Positions 1 through 11,076 of a DNA stretch of 64,000 bases are shown here, one piece after another. The stretch covers positions 9,689,501-9,753,500 of the forward strand of contig CANUEZ040000020.1 of the NCBI GenBank assembly GCA_948099385.1, given 5' to 3'. Position numbers and translations under genes: made by a program. Position 1 is the stretch's first letter; each line of letters begins with the position of its first letter. The stretch is from Fasciola hepatica (taxonomy: Eukaryota > Platyhelminthes > Trematoda > Plagiorchiida > Fasciolidae). The notes beneath the pieces are model-generated. The model saw only the letters and a program-made list of their open reading frames with translations, did not search any database and had not been told where the DNA came from.

Positions 1-910
1 ACTGCCTATGAGCGACATAAAATAAATTGGGGGTCTGCACATATTCTTACCACGTCGTTTCGTGAGCTGTTATCGGCCCACTTTTTACTGAGTTCTCCAG
101 GGTAATCGTTTACAAAACACCTCTTCAGGAGATTCTTATAGCTCAGAATAAATTGAACATTTTCTGAGCAATAAAACCCTAATTTAGCAGCTGACCTGCA
201 ACTCCACTTCCATAAGACTTCCTCGTCATATCTCGCCTTCTTTGACCACCAGTCGCCTTATTCACTGAGTGGCCAAATACACACAACATAGAAGCTCTAA
301 AAATCTTTGACTTCCCATCTCCTTGGTAATCTAATCGGAACCACCAGTCCGTAAGTACAGTGAAATTAGTAACAAATACATTGCGCTTAAGCAAAACTTA
401 CCGTACCTAGAAAAGCAGTTGCATTTCGTGCGTGAAGTTTAGACCATGTTGTTTCCACCTGCAAATATCGTGGATTCTTCAAAACATCAGAACTCTGCAA
501 GTCTACCACGGGTTAATGGCTTCCTGGACTCAAATGCGTCCAAAGCCCAACGAAGGTAAAATATTCCAAAAGCGCCGTAGTTTTAAACATTCCAGACAGT
601 CTTCTCCTATCCTCGATCAAACGGTCATTGCTCATGGCCCGCGGTACATCTCAACACGTGCGCTACCGCAAAAGGCTCAAAAAATGTCACGGCGGAACAA
701 GTGCCGGCCACCGTTTCATTTTCGGAAGGAAGACGTTGCCATGGAATTCGTTGAAAAGAGGATCCATCGCATGATCCACTCCAGCTCAATGTATAAAAAA
801 CACCGCTGACAAGACTTCGCTGCAGAGGGAGGGCCTCCCATCGACTGCCGGGAAAGAAGTATTGCCCTTATCCACTGATCCTGTGCCACCCAATCCCCTG
901 AAAAGCCTCC
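1..910. repeat. 910-bp near-perfect direct repeat, copy 1
   Basis: This stretch is repeated in the same orientation at 17392-18301, an offset of 17391. By eye I find one difference in 910 bases, T at 868 against C at 18259. Identity stops after the shared AAAAGCCTCC, where copy 1 continues with ACCACC and copy 2 with GCCATC. The window begins inside the repeat, so its left end cannot be seen and the true repeat may be longer. Translations contain many stops. Two short open frames (179-394 minus, 432-809 plus) recur identically in both copies, as they must. I recognise no protein family. It could be a long terminal repeat, a segmental duplication or an assembly duplicate. Confidence 0.97.
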
Positions 911-1640
911 ACCACCTATGCTTTCGGATTGCAGCTGTTTGCGACATTGAATATCCGTGGCGATCTCTAAGCAATGAAATTACGCGGCGAACCAGCAAAC
1001 CTTTCCGAATCGCAGAAAAATTCCCCGCCCCTGAACAATACCCTTTAACTACAGGTTTTGGCCTTGTTTCCCGCTCAAGACCCCGCATATCTGATCTTTC
1101 TGTGGTTAGTTCGGGTTTCTGTAGAGCTGGGATCAGTCCTGAAGAGAGGCAGGTAGCAGAACAGTTAAAGTTTTATGGGCAAAGTTAGCTGCTCGGGGCG
1201 GGGAATGAGACGAGAGCCCAGAAATTACTTTTGGCCCCCACCGAGAAAAGAGAAAAGCTGATCACCAGAAACGAAAATGAGGGGTGAAGTAACAGGCATT
1301 GAACGTCTATCCCGTCACCCAGATGGTTGCCACTTACAGAACGGTGCATCATGAACTACACTTGTGCTTTCTGTGACAGAATTCACAGCGGATAATCGTT
1401 TGGGTTTGCCTAAAGTGGAAACTTTTTCGGACTGTTCATCTACGTAGTTGAGGTTTGTAAAACAGCCTGGACATTACGCTGGAGGTGGAGCCTGAGAGGA
1501 TGACCGGCGTACACTTTATCTGATGCACCACTGTAGCGGACAGGCAAGAGGAGCGATGTCAGAATGTGGTGTGTTGACTCCAAGATGGGCGTATAATAAG
1601 GCTAGGATTTATGTGGGCAAGATCACGCCGTGGCTCGTTT
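911..1640 (+). other. Unassigned sequence between direct repeat and Pao gag
   Basis: No frame stays open for long, and the longest (862-1188) starts inside the direct repeat. It lies directly upstream of recognisable BEL/Pao gag sequence in the same orientation, so it may be the element's 5' leader and the decayed gag N-terminus. That is positional inference. I saw no convincing primer-binding site next to the end of the direct repeat. Confidence 0.4.
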
Positions 1641-2335
1641 GGAGACTGACTGCCGGCTGCAATGTTTGAAGCCTCTGAGGGAAGATTCAGATGCCCCAAC
1701 CAAGTTCTCATTGGAAATGCTTAACTTCAGAGTAGCTATCACGCGGATGAATTGCATGTCAGCCTCAACTCCCTGAGGACCGTGGAAAGGATTATTCGAG
1801 TGCTACCTACTCGTCTGCAGGACTTGTGGAGTGGGACCATTGATAATATCGTGAGGAGAGGGGATGAACCCAGACTCCAAAAACTGCGGTACTCAGTGTC
1901 CCTCGAGGCATAGCTTGGTCTAACCAGATTTAGTTAACTGGCTGCCAACAGCAAAGTTCAAAGGTATTCATGGTCATTGGGTTGGAGGGATTATGTGCAA
2001 ACCCGCAAACGGAGGCAAAGCTTTTAAAGCTAAAAAGGTAGTTCATTTTTGGCTGTGGCTAACAGGTGTTTGTTAGGGAATGAAATACAGGTGCTCGGGG
2101 AATTTCCTCATTCAATGTCTACCTACGTACTCTGAAGCTGGAACTTTCCTAGGGAAATCAAGGTTTGTTTTTCGTGTCTCGGGCTTAGACGCCTGTCAAG
2201 TGACCTTCCTGTTTCCAAACCATGTCTACCATCAGCTGTTAGAAACAGCACCATCCTGTACTGCGTGGTACACAAAAGAGATTTACCGACCTAGTTTTGC
2301 AGGTTTCAACCAAAGGATTGCAGTTGGATGATGTA
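1640..2335 (+). pseudogene. BEL/Pao gag remnant (copy Pao-1)
   Basis: Around 1698-1910 the plus strand gives a stretch in which leucine-rich segments (ADELHVSLNSL, RVLPTRLQDLW) are followed by EPRLQKL. This is the usual BEL/Pao gag pattern of a leucine-rich helix, LPxxLQxxW, then a GREP-like segment. Near 2163-2275 another frame gives VCFSCL followed by STILYCVV, resembling the CxxC...HHTLLH zinc-knuckle end of Pao gag with its second half eroded. Stops and frameshifts separate the pieces, so this is a dead copy. In the family, gag makes the capsid. It is followed without a gap by protease and reverse-transcriptase remnants in the same orientation. Confidence 0.6.
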
Positions 2336-5300
2336 AGTACAGTTGACGCAAGAAGCCCCGGCCCGTGGGCCAATAATTGTGCGGCTACTTTAGGTCCACA
2401 GCTGCGTCAGTTAAGATGCTCTACCTGCAAAAGTAAACGGACCAGGGGCTCTGAAGACTTGAGCTCTACTGAATAGCCTACCCGATGTGACTTTCGTACA
2501 AAAAGACCTTTTGAGTCTGGTGAGCCGGAAGGCGTCCCCTACCTCACTTTGTTTTCTGAACGTAAGTCGGACTACCACTCGAAATACGGGAGCAACCAAG
2601 CTTTGGCTGAAGTGACCGTAAGAAAGTGATTCTGTGAATACAGGACGGGTCTGATCCGCTGATCGGTTTCCAGTTTAGTCTTTCGAGTACTGCTAGGAAG
2701 CAGACTCTTTCTCCTGACCTAACATACCTTGCTCTTAGGGGATGAACCCGGAAGATTCTGGAGGGCGAATCTTAGTAACTGCGGAAGCGTCAGATACCCT
2801 TTGGGCACTGGAGCAAAGAAGTGACAAAAGAAGCAGGTCTACACCCTGCGGAGGAGTTTGGGATGGATTGTTCTTGGACTAGTAGAACAGGAACCATTCA
2901 TCGAGAGATCTGTAAACCATGCCAAGGTGGAAGTCGATTGCTCTGCGGAAGAGATCAACCGACTTTACTACACCGACCTCTACGGGGAAGACGCGTTGAA
3001 AAACTCCCCTGATTTGAAGGATAAATGTGTGTTGATAACACAACCAGAACCACGAGTTAGTTGGACGGACACCAGAAGTTAAACTCCCATGGAGGAATAC
3101 TGTGGTTAGACTTCCAAATAATTATATCTTAGCTAAAGTGGGACTGAGTGGGTTGAGAAAAATATTTTGCTTGATCTCAAACCCTTTGGTTAATACTCTA
3201 CAGCGACATGTGCTTAAGGACCACACCAAGTTAGTGCCTGATATGCAGTTAAAAGAAGATTCTGAGCCTACGTATTACTTACTGCATCAAACGGCAAAAA
3301 ATCGTAAAAATCCCACTCAGTTTGGGGCGGTGCTCAACTGTGCAGCTGTATTCCAGGAAGGCCCTTTGAACGACTAACTGCTACAGGGAACGGGCACGAC
3401 AGTAAGCCCAGTTGGAGTTTCTCTTCGCCTTTGAAAATAATTCGCTGCCTTAGCCGAGGATACTGACGACATGTTGGTGCAGGCTCGAGTTTCGGCAAGA
3501 GGCACAGGAGCACTGAGGTTCCCCTGGTGGGAAAGAGGTCAACTGGATGGTATTCTGGTTAAATACCAAATGAATGCTCACAAATTAGCTGCCGCCCCCT
3601 CCTTATTTTGTGCGAGTTTTGCGTTTTTTTCCGAGAAGAAAACTTGGGAGTGGACCCTATGAGGATTACTTCTGCAGGGTCATATATGAAAACGTCCATG
3701 TAGACGACCGTCTTGTGTCCTTTCCTACGCCGGGAAATGCAAGGCTTTTCGATCCAGATTAGTGGATTACTACCTACTGATGGCTTCCGGCTACATGAAT
3801 GTCCGCTTATTCTTCAGGAGGTGCCGGACATTTTGTCAAACTCTGAGCGGGCACAGCTTGCTATGAAAGTCAATGATTGTTCGCCAGTGCCACGGAGAAC
3901 GTAGGGGTCGGAGCCAAACCCCATAGAAAACATCTTTCAGGTTCTATTACCGATAAGCGGCGAAACTCAAACAAGGTGTGCATTGCTGTTTATAACGTCA
4001 GTGGTTTTCGAACTACTGGAAATAGTTTCCCCTAGCTCCCCGCCAGACAAGCTGTTGTTCCAATCACTGTGTCGCCTAAAGCTTGGTTGGGACGATCCAT
4101 TGGAGAAATGGCAGTATGCTGCTGGAATGGGCGGCTAAGGAGTACGGAAGAACTATGTGAACTAAAGATTCAGCATTGTGTTTTCCAAGGTGATTCGTTG
4201 AACTAGGGTGCTCGGCTTTGCGTGTTTTATGAAGCTTCTTAAGTTGGCTATGTAGTGGCTGCGTACTGCAGACTGACTTCAAGGGATTTGGCCCCTTTCT
4301 GTATCCTACTGTTCTCCAAGTCATGGTTAGCTGTTCTGAAGACCGCGGCGATCCTCGGTTGCAAACAGCCGCTGCGAGACTAGTAGTTAGAGCCTCTGAG
4401 ACTCTTATAGAAGAAACTCGAATCAAAATTTGATGGGACTTGCTACTGGATGCTGTCTGCTATAATTATGCACCACAGGTAGCATAAATGAGATTTAGTA
4501 CATACCTTGCCAATCCACTGGCAGAAGTCCGCGAATGGTCTAGACCCTGGCAGTGGCCTCACGTCGGGTAGGTGGCCGACACTAAAGGTTTGACGTCGGG
4601 GAGTTTACCATCATAGAGTGGTTTCAGTTGCTGGTTCCGTGGTGCTCACTTCTTGATGAACGATGGAACCTCATGGCTGACCAGCCCCGGAATTTCTGTA
4701 AAACCACCAAGCGCGGAGTTGGGGAAGACCCTGAGTTTGATACTGTTGCAGGATGCATGGACGGACTCAATTTCGGCTGGAAGCTGCAGTGGACTTTACT
4801 TGCTAAAATCGGTAGCGTAGCTAACTCGTTTCAGAACATTTATTGCAGTCATGAAAGGTGGTCGCTCAGATCTAGGATCGGCAACTAGGCCGTTGAAGCT
4901 ATCCGATATTGTTAAAGCAGAAGAAAGTATTATCCTTATTTTGCAAGCCAGAACTCAACCAGGAGTTAAATAGTTAGGTGACGGGAATGATAACCTACGT
5001 GCCGACGGCTCGTCGACAAACGACAAGCTATTTTTGCTCGATCCAGATTTTACTAATGGACTGACTTGTGCTGAAGGAAGAATGAACCAATCCAATCAGC
5101 TTCTGGGCGTGGAACATCCTGCGATACTACCCGAGACTAACTTAACCGCGGACCCACTAACCCGGCGGCACAAAACAACTGAAGGTCAGGCAGGACAGTC
5201 TCAGGTGCTCGCGGCACTGCGTAAATACTTTGGATTTCTCTTGGCGGAGCTGCCTTCCGTCCTGTACTCAGAGGATTGCGGAAACATCAAAGGCATTTGA

Positions 5301-6173
5301 AAACCAAGGAAGAAAGCCGCTGACTTCTCTACTCGCCACTAGATTCCGGAAAGGTTGGTTTCCTTTGAAGCATGTTGGAATAAATCATCTCGTTCCGCCT
5401 TCAGTAAGGCTTATCTATAGCATTCAGAGGCAATATGACCGAATCATCACATGACTTCAAATGCTTTCAATATATGGAGAAGCTTCTTGCTCGCTGCGCA
5501 TAAAGTCCTTCATCGTGACACCGTGTTTCATGTTATGGTGCGTTGCGCCGTCAGAGAATCTTGGCGATAAATGTACTGACATTTTTGTAGCCCATAGGGA
5601 ATGAAGGATCCAATAGGAAACTAGCCTAGCCCTAAGAATGTTCAGTGACTGTTGCAACAGGGTGTGCAGCGACGCTTCAATTCCCTCCCGATGCGAGCCA
5701 CAGTGGAGGCATATAAGTGAAAGTCGTGCGTTCGGCTGGGGGGATATTCCCTTCAGTTTGTGACGAACGGCCGACGACTGAGGAAATATTGACGACATTT
5801 CTCACTGATGGTAAGCGAATGATCGCTGGTACCCGTCACCATGGACTGTTGTGATCTGCCAGTGCCCATCCCTATGACCCACTCAGCCCAAGAGCTGGCT
5901 TGCGCGATATTCCGGCAAACTCAGAGTGAGATGGAATGGTCCGTCAGCGGAGGCAAGCAAACTGTGCTTCGAAAGAGAAGGGCCCTAGGACGTAACTTAG
6001 GATCGGTGGATGTAGTGCTACTAGGTTTGGAGGCTTTTCCATGTGACCGGTGGCCTATGAGATCCACCGAATGCAAGTCAGCTTCGGACGATGGCTGGAC
6101 GAGAAAGGTGGCAGTGCAAACTAATGGAGGATTGGTGCTCCGTGGCATTAGAAGGACTTGTCCTTTGAAGTGA
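2335..6173 (+). pseudogene. BEL/Pao pol remnant: protease linker, RT, RNase H, integrase, C-terminal domain (Pao-1)
   Basis: The pieces appear in canonical BEL/Pao order across several frames. DTLWALEQR then GWIVLGLVEQEP (2790-2890) is the linker motif before RT. LPNNYILAK and YYLLHQTAK...LNCAAVFQEGPLND (3102-3377) is the RT N-terminus (YLPHH...VVFDAAA...SLND). VSARGTGALRFPWWE and YQMNAHKLAAAPSLFCASFA (3471-3662) are the RT palm. LLFQSLCRLKLGWDDPLEKWQ (about 4050-4110) closes RT. A broken RNase H follows (about 4150-4330). EHPAILPETNLT...LTRRHKT...GQAGQSQVLAALRKYF (5079-5235) is the integrase zinc-binding region, and PLKHVGINHLVPP marks the core start (5366-5404). VVLLG...CDRWPMRSTECKSASDDG...VAVQTNGG (6015-6130) matches the conserved C-terminal domain. 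Stops and frameshifts occur throughout. The copy is nearly full length but non-functional. Confidence 0.85.
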
Positions 6174-6430
6174 ATGGAAAGCTGGTGGTATACGTTTACC
6201 AGCCAACCCTACCCAGGTGGCAGTTAGGCCTCCGGATTTGGTGAACCGGGGAGGACCACTGAGAGTTCAGCCATTTGTTCAAATAGAAGATGGTATTGAT
6301 GGTGATCAGTTCATGGTATTCAAGGGCCGTAGAACCAGCCGATGCATGTTATCCAGAGCTTGGTTTTGCTTTTCTATGGTGAAGCTTGGCCTAGATACTC
6401 CGAATAATCCAATAGTTTTTCGCTGACACC
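6174..6430 (+). other. Sequence between Pao-1 pol end and LINE-A
   Basis: No recognisable protein is encoded. In BEL/Pao elements the 3' LTR should begin just after the C-terminal pol domain, but the 910-bp repeat is not found here. Either the 3' end of Pao-1 was lost when LINE-A inserted, or its LTR is a sequence I cannot identify. The right limit is where similarity to LINE-B's 5' part begins. Confidence 0.35.
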
Positions 6431-6759
6431 CAAAATCCTACGAGACTTCTGCCGGGCAACTTTGAAATTCGAGCCATCAGATCTCAGTCACTCTCCTTAC
6501 ACAGTTGCACTTTAAGCACATCAACCTTGATCGATCCGAGCAACCGTATTTATTGACGAAGTGACTTGGTGCTCTGCCTACATACTTTTCTTTCTTAAGT
6601 GTAGCAGCCCAATGAAACCTCTGTACGGGTCATATCTGACCCTCATGCCCTCTACAAACACTGCCGCCTCTGTTTTGGACCCAAAATAACGTCTAAGTCC
6701 GCAGTGTTACTCTCCGCCCGGTCTAAGACGAAATATTCGGGACTCCGGAGTAAACAAAC

Positions 6760-7524
6760 AATCGTCTACAAGACGGCAGCTGTCAATACACATTCTATGT
6801 CACTGATCGATGTATACAGCGAGGCTAAAATAAAGTCGGGGTTTGGAACAGAAGATGAATGACCTTTATGATAAATGGCAACCAATTGTGTGTGCTTTAC
6901 TAATAATTTCCCACTGACAATCATTTTCGAACCAATAGATATAGCTGACTCCAAAATCCTATCCAAAGCCGGTCGTTACATGGATGCAACCGCCTCGGAA
7001 ACTCACAGGGGGAAAAGAAAGTTAACAGTGCTATAGTGGTAAATGTCCCGGACAGACTACAAACACAGCTGCTAAAGCCACAATACTGAAAGCACGCAAC
7101 ATAGCTCGTTACCCGCGCCACTGCACCGGGCTGCAGAAACTGTCACCTCTGTACCCCTGCCATACACCGATTCAGTTTTCGACTTATAGCCGTTGAGTTA
7201 ATCAGTACTTGTCAAAGAATTGCCGCAGCCACATCAATCGAAAGCATCAAAACACACACCGATAGACCTCCTCTACAAAGGGATATGTCCCGCATGCAGA
7301 AAGGCGAACCAGCGCCTTCCACTGGCCCTGATCAAACAGGACCCGTGTATGCATCACCACATACTCCTTTGAACGGGACTGCAGCCAGAACATCTACTAC
7401 TCCCAGGGCTCCTTCTGCATCAGTGGACCTTCATCATTCTAGTCCCCAGGATCCCACGCATACTTCATGTAATCTATTCCGGGTTGAGGCGCAGTCTTCT
7501 GCCGATAAGCCGGACAGGCTTTGA
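6760..7524 (+). pseudogene. LINE-A ORF1 remnant (RNA-binding ORF1 protein)
   Basis: Short frames give AAVNTHSMSLIDVYSEAKIK (6775 onward), VNVPDRLQTQL (about 7040) and SIKTHTDRPPLQRDM (about 7240-7290). These line up with LINE-B (AAINSCSISLVNINRRARIK) and LINE-D (FNVPERILVDHV and DIKITEDKTPIQRE). The last part, 7285-7524, is an open 79-residue Pro/Ser/Thr-rich tail, and an identical translation comes from LINE-B at 22439-22678 minus. In CR1-like elements ORF1 binds element RNA and acts as a chaperone in the ribonucleoprotein. Here stops break the upstream part and only the tail is continuous. Confidence 0.6.
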
Positions 7525-8844
7525 AGAGAAGATCCTGTGAAACCCATTGGGGCCGGTTAACTGTGGCAAAAACCCTGGACAGCAAGTCTGTAGTGAAAAA
7601 TGCATCCGCACTAACGTTGGAGCACATGACCCCGGCAGCAATAGTAGGCTTAGACATATCGCCGTACGTGTCACCGACCCAACCACCAGGAAAACGTTGG
7701 CACCTTGGCTCCCTGCCTACTACGCCTGCTGGAATAAACAGCGAAACCCAAATTCATCAAACCCGCAACCTCAAAATTTAAGCGTCTCCCACAAACCTAC
7801 TCAGCAGTTCTCCATTCCCGGTTAGTCACAAGGCAACTAATCTACCAGTAACATCATTTCTACGGCCTGGTTCGTCCACCTGGAGGCCTCATGATATGAT
7901 TGCAACAATACAGCCGCTGCATACACCTGGAACTATGGTGACCAAGCCCGGTAAGCACTGCTCAACAGGCATGAAACCAACTGCCCCCCAGCCAATAACA
8001 ACAGCTACTGCCCCTTCCACAAGCCAGCCACCAGGTCATCACTCCACTTCACTGGCCTCCCTATTCAGATGCCAGCTGTGGATTCCAGGCGAGCATAGGG
8101 CCCTACAGCCACAACACAGTCTCCTTGCATCCGTTGTCTCTGACTAACAAGCCTGTAACCCTTATGAGCCTGCAAACCTCTTTCACTTTGGAGGCCCTGT
8201 CGAATCCACCACCGCCAAATCAACCCTAGACAATGTATGGCATGACCCCATCATTCCTTAGACCCACTCTCTCATGGGCAAGCCCTCTGAATATCTAGGA
8301 TAATAGCGCCCGAAAATGGGGCCATTGTTTTCCTAGGCACATTTCACCACCGTCTGTGCCCTGCCTTTGGCAATGCCGCATTTAATCGTTACTGGTTGCC
8401 CATTAATTGCCTTCACTTTCGTGTGAAAATCTGTATCCCAAGCCGGGGCTGTTAGCGGACGACATTGCTATGAAGACTTGCACCCTTAACCCTCCTTGGA
8501 CAAATGGAAGTTTCAATAACTCAGACAATCCAGCTATCCCTCACATCATAAAAGGTCCATCTACATCGGACCCTAGCACCGCCCGACACCACAGAGTCAC
8601 CAGCCCTTCTCTTTCCCACAGCGCACCATACTACAAAACAGCTCACAGACCAAACCCTTCAACCATCGGTGCTGATATTTCACCTGCATATGGACCTTCT
8701 AGTCAGCCCACGAATCTGGACCACTCCGCACTCCACAACCTAGATGACCAAACGAATTCCCCGAAAGTAAATACAAATAACGGTGTCTCCCCGGTTCTTT
8801 TCAATAGCCGACCCATTATGGACAAAATTCGGCACTAACTATAT
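7525..8844 (+). other. LINE-A linker between ORF1 and ORF2 endonuclease
   Basis: This stretch is rich in Pro, Ser and Thr codons in the plus frames; the longest open stretch is 8407-8838. It is collinear with LINE-B's reverse complement. For example, CATTCCTTAGACCC near 8253 and CTAGGCACATTTCACC near 8333 match LINE-B around 21620-21720. I recognise no domain. LINE-D and LINE-E carry similar low-complexity linkers at the same place, so this looks like an ordinary part of the family. Confidence 0.5.
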
Positions 8845-9545
8845 ATGGCCACTAGTTCTAATTATGATATAATCTTGATTACTGAAACTTGGTAAACTGA
8901 TTACACCCGCACAGACCAGATTTCTTCTGTAGGCTACAAAGTATTCAGAGTTAATAGGAAAACTGGCGCGGCGGAGGTTGTTTGTCATTTTTCGAGCAGA
9001 GATTTACTAAAACAACACTTCACCGCCATTCACTCGACTCTATTTCCGACTCACTTTAGCCAACTGTCCACATTCCCGGCTCTCAAATTCATGTTGAATA
9101 TGTTTGCCGTCCACCTAGCGAAAATTTCTCTAGACTTTCACACCTAATTGATGCACCTGAATACCTATCCTTACTGCCATCAGGTGTGAAGGTTATTGCT
9201 GGAGACCTAAATCTATATGAGATAGCTTGCCATCTTGATCTGCACCGGCTAACCTTTTACCATTCATAGCAGAGTTGCCGTAGAAGAGTGGGTACAGCAT
9301 ATCCACTCTCCTACGAGGAAAACGGCATTTTAGATCTCATTTTCACCCATCGCTTTCCTCTCAAATTTGTCTCAATCTCCCAAAGTTTTCCCGGTAGCGA
9401 TTACAATACGGTTAACTGCCGCATTTCTACTCAGCCACAGCCTACCGTGAAATCACACTGCATAAAGCCCTCCGCTCTCCCCGCTGTAAGGTTCTCCCTG
9501 CTACCATTAGATAAGCCGATTTGGGTGAGTTTTTTCTCGTGATCC
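8845..9545 (+). pseudogene. LINE-A ORF2 endonuclease remnant (exonuclease-endonuclease-phosphatase fold)
   Basis: Around 8861-8990 a frame reads YDIILITETW then SSVGYKVFRVNRKTG, the usual start of a LINE endonuclease (DIIxITETWL, GYxxFRxDR). A degraded GDFN-like site is near 9200 (VIAGDLN). At 9300-9400 the frame gives NGILDLIFTHRFPLKFVSISQSFPGSDYNTVNCR, the C-terminal ILDLVFTH and SDH-like motif; LINE-D has the same sequence in cleaner form. The enzyme nicks target DNA to prime reverse transcription. Stops interrupt the frame. Confidence 0.75.
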
Positions 9546-11076
9546 ACGACATGTTAACGATATTTTCCATGCCAAGTTTTCGAAATGTCTTGAGAGGATT
9601 ACCTACCTCCCGCAGCAACGGATTAACAGAAAATCCTGTCATCTCTCTGCAAACACAGCGTGCCAAACTTCAAAAAAATCCCAAAACTACACACGACTTT
9701 GCAATTCTTATTCAATTTTTTTGCATCACTTCCACTATTCAAAGGTTTGAAGAAACTATACTGCATAACCACGAACTGGATGTTCTGTGAAGCCTAAATA
9801 GATTCCTTTGATTGTCATCACAGTACAAGGCCGGAACCTCAAATGCTCATAGAGATACCACTTGCACGGTTTCAGCGGACAATGATTCTCCTCTACTACC
9901 CTTTGTATTGCCGAGGCCTTCATCTCATTCTTTGCCTCAACTGTGGCCCCTATTACTATAGTTGACCTTCAGCCCCTTTTCCCAGTTACCACTTTAAGTC
10001 TGTCCACAGTGAAACGTGGCGCTTCAACTATCTCCGAATTGTTGACAGTTTTCGAGCTGCTGTTCCTCATGTATATAAGCGATACATTTCTCTCGGTGAG
10101 TCATGACAACCCATGTCTTTTCGTCGATGACTTTGAGATTGTGGACTTATTCAAGCCTTTACGCCTCTCCTCGGCTATGCTGAACATCTCTGAACACATA
10201 TCTGCACTCGGTAGATGATGCTTAAGTTGGCAGTTGAATTTGCCTGCTGACAAATGTGAGCTACTTGCATATAAATGCAAGCCACCTTGGGGATCTTTAG
10301 CCGTTTTTGGTTCATCCATTACTAGCAAACAAGTCGTTCGAAACCTTGGCCTAAGTTATTCCTGCCCACTCATTTTCTCCGAATATCCGGCCCGCCAAGT
10401 CGCTAAGGCCAGAAATTGCCTAGGGCTATTAGTTTGCTCCTTTCTACTTCGAGTCTGCATTACCTTCCTCTATAAATCTCATGGCCGGCCTTTATTAGAA
10501 TGCTGCCCGCTGGTCTTTTTTGGTATGCGCTAATCAGACAAAATCAGTATCGGATCAGTTCAGAGTAGTTTAACTAAGCGACTGATTTGATGGAGCTCAG
10601 GCCCCACTTATAAAGGAAGCCGCTTATTTTTTAAACCAGACCCTTTATGACTTCACAGTATGAAGCTGAATCTTATCTTTCTGTATGAGTTCGTTCACAG
10701 ATGGACATATGCTTCCAATCCGTTGCATTTTGCACCTGTTTCTAGCTACCCGCTCCGTTCTAGAATTCTTACCCTTTCAAATATCGATACCAACGCTAGC
10801 TTACATTCACATTTCTTCATCACAGTACACTCTAACTTATGGAACATATTACCGCTAGACGTAGGCAGTTCTACTTCCAGCCATTGGTTTATGCTTTGTC
10901 GGGGTAAAATCTCGCACACTGAACAGACAACGGATCGATTTTTTCCTCATGAATGGACATACGCCAGATTTGTCTTGATCTTCCTTCATGCTTTAGAGTC
11001 AGCAGTTGTGACCCATCGATTTAACTGCCTACTGATTGGTCTAACTCTGCTGCCCGTGACAGAACAAGTAGTTTAA
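9546..11076 (+). pseudogene. LINE-A ORF2 reverse transcriptase remnant
   Basis: At 9943-10218 the frame gives LFLMYISDTF then CLFVDDFEIV, the LINE reverse-transcriptase palm with FVDD in place of the usual Y/FADD. The thumb follows at 10234-10533 (VRNLGLSYSC, ARQVAKARNCLG, RPLLECCPLVF). At 10660-11076 the connection segment reads MKLNLIFLYEFVHRWTY, then FFITVHSNLWNILPLDVGSS. That last segment is matched by LINE-D at 28045-28245 (FFHFMHSRIVNKLPLHIRSS). The usual N-terminal RT motifs are missing or eroded. ORF2 ends at the stop before 11077. Confidence 0.8.

Noticed and set aside
179..394. A minus-strand frame in the direct repeat with VFGHSVNKATGG, faintly like a BEL/Pao RNase H (VFxDASxKAYGA)
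   Set aside because: Only a few residues match, the catalytic Asp is absent, and no continuing similarity is found on either side.
1340..1400. CAFCDRIHSG as a gag zinc knuckle
   Set aside because: It lies before the gag helical region instead of after it, and no further Cys/His partners follow.
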